Assembly (NCBI RefSeq): GCF_051251085.1
Contig: NZ_JBPCZH010000001.1
Span: 930,001-994,000 of the forward strand
Source: Cernens ardua
Lineage (GTDB): Bacteria > Pseudomonadota > Gammaproteobacteria > Pseudomonadales > Halomonadaceae
DNA: 64,000 nt
Direction: 5' to 3'
Shown here: positions 8,723-18,200 of the stretch, one piece after another
Position numbering within the stretch: the first letter of the stretch is position 1
Layout of the letters: every line of letters starts with the position of its first letter
Position numbers and translations under genes: made by a program
Notes under the pieces: generated by a model
What the model saw: only the letters and a program-made list of their open reading frames with translations
What the model was told of the DNA's origin: nothing
The model's database searches: none

Positions 8723-10879
8723 ATGACTCACTCTTCCCTTCCCCTTGCCCCGTTGGAAACGCTCGAAAACGCGAATCTGCGTTGGCAGGAAGGTTCACCC
8801 GAAGCCATCGATTTTGATGACGTCTACTTTTCCCGCGAGGATGGTCGTCGTGAAACGGAACATGTGTTCATTCATCATAATCATCTGGATGAGCGGTTTG
8901 CCGCGTGGAATGAACAACGTCCTTTCGTGATAGCAGAAACTGGTTTTGGTTCCGGATTAAATGCACTTTGCGCATGGGAAACCTTCCAACAGCAGGCACC
9001 CACCAATGCGCGGCTGCATTTCGTCTCGGTGGAACGTTTTCCAATGACAGCAGAAGACCTTCAACGTGCCCTTGATGCCTGGCCCGAATATGCAGAAGTG
9101 GCACAACAGCTGGTTGCCCAATGGCCGCCCGCGGTGGTGGGCGTTCATCGATTAACATTAAATGAGCGTTTTACACTGGATCTCTATTTTGGTGAAGCCA
9201 GTGAGCGTTTCTCTCAAATGGATGGGCGAGTTGATGCATGGTTTCTGGATGGTTTCGCCCCTGCCAAAAACCCTGACATGTGGCAGGGCACCCTCTTTCA
9301 GGCAATGGCGCGACTGAGTCAACCACAGGCCACTTTCGCAACCTTCACGGCGGCGGGCATCGTCAAACGGGGGCTCAAAAGCGCTGGATTCGAAGTCGAG
9401 AAGGTAAAGGGTTATGGCCGAAAGCGGGAAATGCTGAGAGGCTACATTTCTCACCCCACTGAAGACTCGCGCAGGCAAAAAACGCCCTGGTTCGATGATA
9501 CTCCCGGCCCAGCACAATGCCCCCAAAATATTGCCATTATGGGGGCCGGAATTGCAGGGTGCAGTACCGCGCATGCACTGGTACAGCGAGGGCATCACGT
9601 CACCTTATTCGATCCCAAGGGGATTGCACATGAAGCATCTGGCAATCACCAGGCAGCGCTTTATATCAAACTGGCGGTCAAACCTAACCTGCAAAGTCGC
9701 TTCTATTTGTCAGGCTTGCTCTATGTAAATCGCCTGTTACACCGTTTGGCACCGCACGCCACATGGTGGCAAGCCTGTGGAACGCTTGATATCGCCACAA
9801 ATGACCAGCAGGCAGAGCGCCAGCAACGCTTTCTCAGACAGTCATTGCCCGATGCCATTGTCATGGGTGTCAGCGCGAAGGAAGCATCACGAATTGCCAA
9901 TACGGATCTCTCCCATATCCGGCAGGCACTTTTTTATCCACTGGGCGGATGGCTGTCACCACGTGCTTTTTGTAAGCGACTGCTGTCTGCACCCTCTCCC
10001 ACCCATGATTTTGCAAGGCAGGACACCATTTCATCGATAGAAGACGCCTTGTCCAGTAATGATGTGCACCTGCATCCAAACATCACGTTTCAGCAGCACG
10101 CGATCACAGGGCTTACCCGCGGAGAAGATGAATGGGTACTCACACTGGATAACCAGCAGACCATGAGGTTCGATCAAGTCGTCGTTTGCACTGCGTATGC
10201 CGCGACGCAGGTCGAACAAATGAATCACTTGCCTCTACAACCCATTCGCGGGCAGGTCACCGAGCTGCCGTTGGATAGGGAAAAAAAGGGAAATACTGAA
10301 AAGGCAATAGAGGGGCAAACCTCAGCAAGCTTACCTGCACTGAAAAGTGTAATTTGCGGGAAAGGATACCTTCCTCCAGCGTATCAACACAGGCTAATAT
10401 TTGGCGCTACATTCACGCCCAATTGCACCGATATAACCCCATGTAGCAAAGATACTGAATACAATATCCAGACGATCAACCAGGCAGTACCGGTATTGTG
10501 TGAAGCATTGGATATTACAAAAAGGCCACTGACAGATTTTGACAACCGCGTCAGCCTTCGCACCGCAAGTCCTGATAAATCACCGTTTGCAGGCGCAGCA
10601 CCTGACAAGGAGCGCTGGGAAGAGCTTTACGCAGTGCTAGCCAAGGATGCCACGCGCATTCCATCTGAAAAGGGGCCGCGGCTCCCAGGCCTGTGGATCA
10701 ATGTTGCCCATGGCTCCAGAGGGATGGTCAGCGCGCCCTTGTGCGGGGAACTGATTGCCTCCCGCATTAACGGAGAACCGAGCCCAATGGAACTGGCACT
10801 GGTCGATCATCTGGATCCCGGCAGGCGCATTATTCGAGACATCATTACGCGTGAGCAAAACGCACGAAACCCCGTATAA
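8723..10879 (+). CDS. mnmC: Bifunctional tRNA-modification enzyme MnmC
   Basis: A 718-residue fusion protein of normal MnmC length. The N-terminal part (about 1-250) is an SAM-dependent methyltransferase with AETGFGSGLNALCAW as the SAM loop and WFLDGFAPAKNPDMW as the conserved catalytic-region motif. The C-terminal part (from about 268) is an FAD oxidoreductase starting IAIMGAGIAGCSTAHAL. The oxidase half removes the carboxymethyl group of cmnm5(s2)U34 in tRNA, and the methylase half then makes mnm5(s2)U34. A hydrophilic insert rich in Lys and Glu lies around the QVTELPLDREKK segment. The gene stands alone, with 418 bases upstream and 195 before the ptrB start. Confidence 0.95.
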   Translation: MTHSSLPLAPLETLENANLRWQEGSPEAIDFDDVYFSREDGRRETEHVFIHHNHLDERFAAWNEQRPFVIAETGFGSGLNALCAWETFQQQAPTNARLHFVSVERFPMTAEDLQRALDAWPEYAEVAQQLVAQWPPAVVGVHRLTLNERFTLDLYFGEASERFSQMDGRVDAWFLDGFAPAKNPDMWQGTLFQAMARLSQPQATFATFTAAGIVKRGLKSAGFEVEKVKGYGRKREMLRGYISHPTEDSRRQKTPWFDDTPGPAQCPQNIAIMGAGIAGCSTAHALVQRGHHVTLFDPKGIAHEASGNHQAALYIKLAVKPNLQSRFYLSGLLYVNRLLHRLAPHATWWQACGTLDIATNDQQAERQQRFLRQSLPDAIVMGVSAKEASRIANTDLSHIRQALFYPLGGWLSPRAFCKRLLSAPSPTHDFARQDTISSIEDALSSNDVHLHPNITFQQHAITGLTRGEDEWVLTLDNQQTMRFDQVVVCTAYAATQVEQMNHLPLQPIRGQVTELPLDREKKGNTEKAIEGQTSASLPALKSVICGKGYLPPAYQHRLIFGATFTPNCTDITPCSKDTEYNIQTINQAVPVLCEALDITKRPLTDFDNRVSLRTASPDKSPFAGAAPDKERWEELYAVLAKDATRIPSEKGPRLPGLWINVAHGSRGMVSAPLCGELIASRINGEPSPMELALVDHLDPGRRIIRDIITREQNARNPV

Positions 10880-11074
10880 GACCGTCTTTGCCTTCATCGG
10901 CATAATCTTCATGACTCACTATCAGAGGGCTTACCATTGGGCTACACTGACTACGTGGTCATTTACCTTTAACACATCAGATTGCTGACCCATTAACAGG
11001 GTGAGGCTCACACCCATTTATTGCAGTATAAAAAACACAATATTTTCACCCTTCATTCAAAGGATACGGCTGAA

Positions 11075-13174
11075 ATGGCTGATATAACGCCTCCTGATGC
11101 AGTGCGTCATTCCCATACCGTCACCGCCCCTTTCGGGGCAGAACGCAATGATCCTTACTACTGGATGCGTGATGATGAACGTAAAAACCCGGATGTCATC
11201 GACTATCTGAACGCCGAAAATCATTATGCCGATGAAGTTCTTGCTCCACTGGCCAGCTTCAAAAAGACCTTGTATGACGAAATTGTAGGTCGTATCCAAC
11301 CGGACGACACCAGCGTCCCCACACTTCGAAATGGCTACTGGTATTACAACCGCGTCATCAATGGCAAGGACTATCCAATCGTCGCTCGGCGCAAAGCCAC
11401 CGATGATGTCGATGCCCTGACGGTTATGTGGGCGAACAATGCCGGCGATTTCTCGTCAGAAGAGGTACTGCTGGATCTTAACAAGCGCGCCGAAGGGAAG
11501 GATTTTTACAGAGCTGGAAGCCTCGTCGTTAGCCCGGATACCAGGCTACTGGCCTGGACCGAAGATGACGTAGGCCGTAACCAGTTCCATATTCATATCA
11601 AAGAGATCGCTTCAGGGAAAGAGTGGTCCGAAGAGATTACTGGGGTATCCAGCAATGTGGTCTGGGCAAACGATAACAACACCCTGCTCTATATAGAAAA
11701 CGATCCCAATACCCTGCTAACAACACGGGTGAAAAAGCATGAACTAGGGACCGAGGCCACAAACGATATTCTTCTGTATGAAGAGGGGGACCACAGCTAC
11801 TACCTCCATTTGTCCCGTACCCGTGACGACCGTTTCATTACGTTGGTGAGCCACAGTACGGATACCATCGATGTCAAGGCCACCTCAGCAGATACGCCCG
11901 AAGCGTTTAATTCCCTGACACCACGGGAACGCGGTTTGCGCTATTTTGCCGACCATTTCGATGGTAAATGGTTTATCACTACAAATGCGAATGATGCTGA
12001 AAACTTCAAGTTGATGACCGCCGCTACAAATAGCCGCTCTCGCAAACAGTGGGAGACACTTATCCCTTATGACCCTGAAATCAAAATAGAAAATATTGAA
12101 TTGTTCGATCAGGCGCTGGTGATTTCGGAACGCTCCAAGGCCCTCGAACGCATCCGGATTATTCTCAAGGATGGGCAACAGTATTACGTACCGACTCAGG
12201 AGGCTGTCTATTCCATGTGGCCTTCCGGCAATTCGGAAGCGCACACCGACTGGTTGAGATACAACTATACCTCACTCACCTCACCTAATACCGTTTACGA
12301 AATCAACTTCAAAACAAAAGAACAAAGAAAACTGAAACAGCAGAGTGTCACCGGTTACCATCCTGAGGAATATTTAACTGAGCGCGTATGGGTAGACGCA
12401 CGGGATGGTACGTCTGTTCCTGTCTCACTGGTCTATAGAAAGGATCTTGAGAAAAACGGCAGCGCCCCACTCTATCAATACGCCTATGGAAGCTATGGCG
12501 CCTCCATGGACCCAACGTTTGGCGCCAGTATTGTCAGCCTGCTCGACCGTGGCGTCGTCTTCGCCATAGCCCATGTTCGAGGTGGCGAGGAGCTTGGCCG
12601 CCACTGGTATGATCAGGGGCGTTTGCTTAACAAACAAAATACCTTCAATGATTTTGTTGATGTGACGCGAGCCTTGGTCCAACAAGGATACGCAGATCCC
12701 AAACGCGTGGCTGCCATGGGCGGAAGTGCGGGCGGCCTGCTAATGGGCGCGATTGCCAATCAGGCACCGGAAGACTATCGCGTTATCGAAGCCCATGTTC
12801 CTTTTGTCGATGTGGTCACCACTATGTTGGACCCCAGTATTCCACTCACGACCAATGAATATGATGAATGGGGAAACCCCGAGATAGAGACGTTCTACGA
12901 CTACATCCTCAGCTACTCACCTTACGATAACGTAAAACCTCAAATGTACCCTGCCATGTACATCACCACAGGCCTATGGGATTCACAGGTACAATATTGG
13001 GAACCGATGAAATGGGTCGCGCGCCTGCGTGATGAAAACACAGGAGATCACCCTATTGTCTTCCGTGTGAATATGGAAGCCGGCCATGGCGGAAAGTCTG
13101 GGCGATACAAGCGGTATGAAGAACAGGCAGAGTCCTATGCGTTTGTGTTGGATCAATTGGGGGTAAATCAGTAA
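11075..13174 (+). CDS. ptrB: Oligopeptidase B (S9A serine peptidase)
   Basis: A prolyl-oligopeptidase-family enzyme of 699 residues. It has an N-terminal beta-propeller region and a C-terminal alpha/beta hydrolase. The catalytic triad is visible as Ser551 in GGSAGG, Asp636 in GLWDSQV and His671 in EAGHGGKSG. The spacings (85 and 35) are the same as in E. coli PtrB (532/617/652). It cleaves short peptides after Arg or Lys in the cytoplasm. The frame is open from a TTG at 11021, but the ATG at 11075 has an AAGGA site and matches the family N-terminus (TPPDAVRHSHTVTAPFG). No signal peptide is seen. Confidence 0.94.
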   Translation: MADITPPDAVRHSHTVTAPFGAERNDPYYWMRDDERKNPDVIDYLNAENHYADEVLAPLASFKKTLYDEIVGRIQPDDTSVPTLRNGYWYYNRVINGKDYPIVARRKATDDVDALTVMWANNAGDFSSEEVLLDLNKRAEGKDFYRAGSLVVSPDTRLLAWTEDDVGRNQFHIHIKEIASGKEWSEEITGVSSNVVWANDNNTLLYIENDPNTLLTTRVKKHELGTEATNDILLYEEGDHSYYLHLSRTRDDRFITLVSHSTDTIDVKATSADTPEAFNSLTPRERGLRYFADHFDGKWFITTNANDAENFKLMTAATNSRSRKQWETLIPYDPEIKIENIELFDQALVISERSKALERIRIILKDGQQYYVPTQEAVYSMWPSGNSEAHTDWLRYNYTSLTSPNTVYEINFKTKEQRKLKQQSVTGYHPEEYLTERVWVDARDGTSVPVSLVYRKDLEKNGSAPLYQYAYGSYGASMDPTFGASIVSLLDRGVVFAIAHVRGGEELGRHWYDQGRLLNKQNTFNDFVDVTRALVQQGYADPKRVAAMGGSAGGLLMGAIANQAPEDYRVIEAHVPFVDVVTTMLDPSIPLTTNEYDEWGNPEIETFYDYILSYSPYDNVKPQMYPAMYITTGLWDSQVQYWEPMKWVARLRDENTGDHPIVFRVNMEAGHGGKSGRYKRYEEQAESYAFVLDQLGVNQ

Positions 13175-13191
13175 TTCGATTTTATTCTATG

Positions 13192-13230
13192 AAGCATCAC
13201 TCGGCTTATTTTGCTGAAGTGGTGCTTTTT
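13192..13230 (+). terminator. Terminator after ptrB
   Basis: AAGCATCAC (13192-13200) pairs with GTGGTGCTT (13219-13227), with one G-T pair, and runs into TTTTT. This is a typical intrinsic terminator 18 bases after the ptrB stop. Confidence 0.7.
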
Positions 13231-13559
13231 ATTAGGGATCTGTCCCATTGAACGTATCTTGCATAGACCCTGGCTGCCTGTAGCAAGAATTGACGAGCAC
13301 TACATAATCTATTGGTTAAAATCCAAAAACAACTCGTGCAACACCCAATTAATTGAATACGATTGATATCGTAATATTATAAAGTAATACGCCCCTTCCA
13401 TTTTTTTACATACTTCGTGCACATTAAATACCATTTTTATGCATAAAGTACTGCGCCTTGATTTTATCTAACAGACCATATCATATTACCACTAATCCAC
13501 TTGAATAATAGTGGATGGCGGTAGCGTGGAAAAATGTAACCCTAGCTCACATAACATTC
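13231..13559. other. AT-rich upstream region of the CDI locus
   Basis: About 330 bases between the ptrB terminator and cdiB. Base composition becomes clearly more AT-rich from about 13300, marking the left edge of the presumed acquired locus. The cdiB promoter must lie here, but no convincing -35/-10 pair, integrase remnant or target-site repeat could be picked out by eye. Confidence 0.5.
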
Positions 13560-15233
13560 ATGAAATTAAAAAGATCGTTCACTTTATTGTTCTTAGTTCT
13601 ATACAATGCTATTCCAGCATATGGACAAACCTTACTAAATAATATTAATCAACAGTGGATTCAACAAAGACAAAAGACAATTTTACAAAACTCTGAACAA
13701 CAACGAAAATCATTAGCGTCCTCAACATTATCAACTCCCCATGTCCTTTCTGTCCTAGATAATACCAACTCTCCCTGTGAAAAAATATCGACATTCAACT
13801 GGAATGATACTGCAGGAATAGATAGTGGTAACAGATGGCATCAACGATGGGAGAAAAACTATATAAATAGATGCCTCACTATTGGTGATATGCAACAGCT
13901 AGCAAATAAGGCAACGAATGATCTTATTATTCAAGGCTTCGTAACCTCTCGTGTAGTTTTACCTCCACAACAGGTTAAAAACGGTATATTAACACTTGAT
14001 GTTGATGCCGGATACATAGAAAAAATAATGCTGGATGGACATATTAGCTCTGGTCTTAAAATGCTATTTCCTGGTAGTAAAGGAAACGTACTAAATTTAA
14101 GGAAAATTGAACAAGGCCTAGACCAGATTAATCGCCTACCCTCAGAACAAGTAACGATCAATATAGAACCAGGAACACGGCCAGGATATTCAATCATTGA
14201 CCTTAAAAGAACATCAAGAAAGATACCTATCGAAGTCGAACTAGATACAGATAACAAGGGACAAAAGAGTACTGGTGTTAATGAGGGAAACATTAACTTA
14301 ATCTGGGACTCTCCATTAGGTATCTTTGACCAATGGAATGTGGGTGCTGGTAGTGACTTGGAATTTAAGTCCAAAGCACATAATCGATATATCAGTGCTG
14401 GCGTTTCGATTCCTTACGGGGCATGGACCTTTGGACTAGAGATGAATAATAGTAATTCATTGGAATCCATTGATGAATATGACCATTCCTGGCCATATAG
14501 TGAAAAAAACTACTCTCAACAATTTTATATTCATAAATTATTATTTAGAGATAAATATCAAAAATTAACTTTTACAGACTCACTACAACATATACTCACT
14601 GATACAGAACTAGCCCACCAAAAATTAACAGTAAGCAGCCCTAACCTACTGCTAAATACTGTCGGCATTGACTACTCAACAACGATTAAAAATGGGTATC
14701 TAACATTAGACCCGTCAATAACTCAGGGGATAAGTGGATTAGGAATATCAAAACCATCAAATAATCAATTGCCAAGCAACCACCCTCTTATTTGGACCCT
14801 ATCGGCCAGCTACTACTATCCAATAGAAGAAAATTTGGATTATACAACCTCATTAACAGCTCAAACAACTGCAAAACGTTTATACAATATCCAGCAATTA
14901 TCTGTTGGCGGTGATTATTCTGTTAGAGGTTATATAAATCAGTATTTATCTGGCAATCGAGGTGGATATTGGCGCAATCAATTAGACTGGATTCCTTCTT
15001 TCATACCGAATTATATAGGTCAGCCTGTAATCACTGCAGCCCTAGATGGCGGATGGATCGATTCTCAAAAAAATCAAGTTATGGGCGGAGGTATACTTGG
15101 TACTTCTATCTCAGTTTCTTTGGATAATAAGTATGCAAGCCAATCGATCACTATTGGATTCCCGATAGCGTACCCCTCTACTCTGCACCCCAGTCATTTA
15201 ATTTCGTACTGGCAAATAAATTTCACAATTTAG
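13560..15233 (+). CDS. cdiB: CdiB/TpsB two-partner-secretion outer-membrane transporter
   Basis: A 557-residue protein of the FhaC/ShlB/CdiB (Omp85-like) family. The start chosen is the ATG at 13560, which gives a clean signal peptide MKLKRSFTLLFLVLYNAIPAYG; an in-frame ATG at 13515 would put 15 non-signal residues in front. Order of parts: signal peptide, glutamine-rich linker helix, POTRA domains (CLTIGDMQQLANKATNDLI; GFVTSRVVLPPQQVKNGIL), then a beta-barrel with the conserved VGGDYSVRGY motif of the pore-lining loop. It exports the CdiA protein encoded 51 bases downstream. The gene is more AT-rich than its flanks, suggesting horizontal acquisition. Whether the system is true CDI or another TPS adhesin depends on the cdiA C-terminus and the immunity gene, which favour CDI. 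Confidence 0.92.
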   Translation: MKLKRSFTLLFLVLYNAIPAYGQTLLNNINQQWIQQRQKTILQNSEQQRKSLASSTLSTPHVLSVLDNTNSPCEKISTFNWNDTAGIDSGNRWHQRWEKNYINRCLTIGDMQQLANKATNDLIIQGFVTSRVVLPPQQVKNGILTLDVDAGYIEKIMLDGHISSGLKMLFPGSKGNVLNLRKIEQGLDQINRLPSEQVTINIEPGTRPGYSIIDLKRTSRKIPIEVELDTDNKGQKSTGVNEGNINLIWDSPLGIFDQWNVGAGSDLEFKSKAHNRYISAGVSIPYGAWTFGLEMNNSNSLESIDEYDHSWPYSEKNYSQQFYIHKLLFRDKYQKLTFTDSLQHILTDTELAHQKLTVSSPNLLLNTVGIDYSTTIKNGYLTLDPSITQGISGLGISKPSNNQLPSNHPLIWTLSASYYYPIEENLDYTTSLTAQTTAKRLYNIQQLSVGGDYSVRGYINQYLSGNRGGYWRNQLDWIPSFIPNYIGQPVITAALDGGWIDSQKNQVMGGGILGTSISVSLDNKYASQSITIGFPIAYPSTLHPSHLISYWQINFTI

Positions 15234-15284
15234 CTCAATTAAACAAACCATTAAACTAACTACATATTATTACTAGAGAAAAAG

Positions 15285-18200
15285 ATGGCACAGGGATATA
15301 TTTGGCGTAGACTTATGGGGACCATCCTCATTATAACAATGACCTCGCAATATACTGAAGCTGCATGGGGAGCAGCTATTACACCTATAAATAGTAATAC
15401 TTCTGTTCGTGTTGAAAATGGTCATACAATCGTCAATATTGCAACACCTAATAAGCAGGGTATTTCCCATAACACCTACCAACAATTCAATATAGATTCA
15501 AATGGAATTGTTCTTAACAATCTTAAGAATTCAGGTAATTCAGCGCTCGCAGGGAATATTGCTAAAAATCCAAACTTAAGGCATGGGGCAGCTCATTTAA
15601 TTATAAATGAAGTGAGTAGCAATACCCCTACTCAACTCGACGGTCAAGTTGATATAGCGGGACAGAAGGCAGCTTTATTAATAGCGAATCCCAACGGAAT
15701 TACCTGTAATGGATGTAAATTTACCAATACCCCTGGAGTAACATTAACAACAGGTCAGCCTTCATATGACAACCAAGGGGCTCTCGCTGCTCTGGATGTC
15801 CATCGCGGCACTATTGTTATCGGTCCAAATGGACTTCAAGGAACCTACAAATCACGTGACGGATCCTCTCCAAATTACATCGAACTAATCTCTCATGTAG
15901 CTCAGATAGAGGGACACCTGAGTGCCCATCAACTCAATGTCACACTAGGCCATAACCATCTGGATTATGGTACGGGAACAATAACCGATTTAGGTAGCGA
16001 AAAAGGGTATAAACCTCCTTCTGTAGCACTTGATAGTACAGCGATAGGTGGAATGTATGCAGACCGTATAAGATTGATAGCGACAGAAAATGGCGTGGGT
16101 GTCAATACAGGAAACTTAAGTTCCGCTCAAGATGATATCACTATTGAAAGCGCTGGCCCTGTTCAAGCAGGAAATATGACATCCAATCAGGATATCAATA
16201 TCCGAGCGCCCTCTATTAACATTCCCACAAGTAGTACACTACAGTCCAACAATGATGCGACCCTGATATCACAGTCTTTAAACAATAATGGGGTACTGAA
16301 ATCCAAGGGGGACATCCGCCTTTTAGCTGACAATGTCAATAATAATGGCAATAATGCCCTCATTCAGGCTCAGCATAATCTAACTATTCAAAAGGATGGT
16401 ACAGGTGATAAAAGTACCAGTGTTACCAATCAATCGGGCATCATTCGAAGTATAGCTGGCGATGTAGTAATTAGAACAAGTTCTCTTAATAACAAGCGAC
16501 AGACACTTAGAATCTCGTCCCAACGTGTAGTCCCCCATTCACATAATGTGAATAAACAGGTTGGAATAATAAGTTTTGTTAATAGTCATGGCGAAGTTGT
16601 TCATCAAGAGCCTTTAGATGGTGTAGTAAATGTTGGAGGCAACTGGTTTGGTCAGGTCGATATGGCTAGCCATCCTGTTTTCAATACAGCCAGGAATCAG
16701 GATGTCGTCGTTCAGCAAACAAATCCCGCACAAATTTCAGCGGGCAATAGTGCATATATCAATGCAACCAATCTTGACAACGACGCGAGTATTATCACAG
16801 CCAACAATAACCTCTATTTAGCAGGCGAAAATCTTACCAATAATTCATGGAAACTAGGGCAAGAAAATACCTACACCATGGCGGCAGGGACAACATCAGT
16901 TCCCAACAAAACCCTCATTCATTATCAGAACCATCCGACATATGTTCCCTGGCACACAATAGGACAATATCAGACCTGGACTCAAACAGGCGTGTTACCA
17001 GCTACAATTCATGCAGGTAATCAACTCGCCATGGATTTTGGTGACTCAATCCACTTGCAGGAACGCGAAGCCCTTCCAGGTGGAGAAGTACATCTTCCAG
17101 CACCCTCAACCTCAGTTTCTGCCAACTCCATACTGCTGCATAGTGGCTATGTTCATATCACCACCGGGATGAATGCCTCAAATGCCACCAATATCATCTC
17201 AACAGGTCCTGTAGATATCAATGCCGCAAATATTCATTCGGGGCAGGCCTTATGGATTAGCGGCGATCGATGGGTGTCAGTCAATCAAAGCGATCTTTCA
17301 AGTAATCAAATTGATATTTTGAGTCGTAATGACAATTTGACACTCTCAAGTGCTGATAACATGTTTGATGATACTCAGGAATCATCAATGCCTGAAATAA
17401 GCGCACCAGCTGGGCTGACTCTTCAGGCAGGAAAAAGTATTTTTTTCAAGGATATGGGAGCAACACATGTAGGTAGTCTTTCCATGATCGCTGGAGATGA
17501 TATCAATATCACCTCTGACAACGATTATTTGAAAAAGTGGGCGGGTGCCCCCGGGTTAACCCACCCAAATCGCCAGAATCTTTTCAATGAACGTTATTCA
17601 AATGCTGATGCAATAAGTACTGATCATGATCTCAGCTTGACAGCAGGCGATAATCTTAATTTCACACATGCAAATCTCAATGCACAAGGAACTCTGAATT
17701 TAAATGCCGGACAAGATATTTCCCTACCTGTTTATCAGCCAGATCCGGCCTTCTCGTCATATTTCAATATCACACGCACGCCAGAAGAAATTAGTACACT
17801 CTATGGCCGTGATGGGGTGAATATTGATGCAGGTCGAAATCTAAGTTTACCTGCAAGCAATATCAATTCATCCAGTAACCTAAATCTTATTGCCGGACGG
17901 AATGAGACCCTTGGCAGTCTGGTATATAGAACACAAAGTCCTGATGGCTCCTATGATGACCACGTTCTGACAACTCATCTGCACTCGGTAGGAGATACCA
18001 CACTGTCAGCCAATGGATCGATTCATATTCATGGTGGGCAGCTTATTTCAGATGGTAGCACTCATATTTCAAGTGGTGCTGATACGTCACTGTTTAGTGT
18101 CGTTGCACATAATTATCATGTCATTCCCAAAGGTTATACGAAAGGTACCAACCAAAATATTGTATTTATTAGGGCAAAAAATGATGTAGACATAACATCA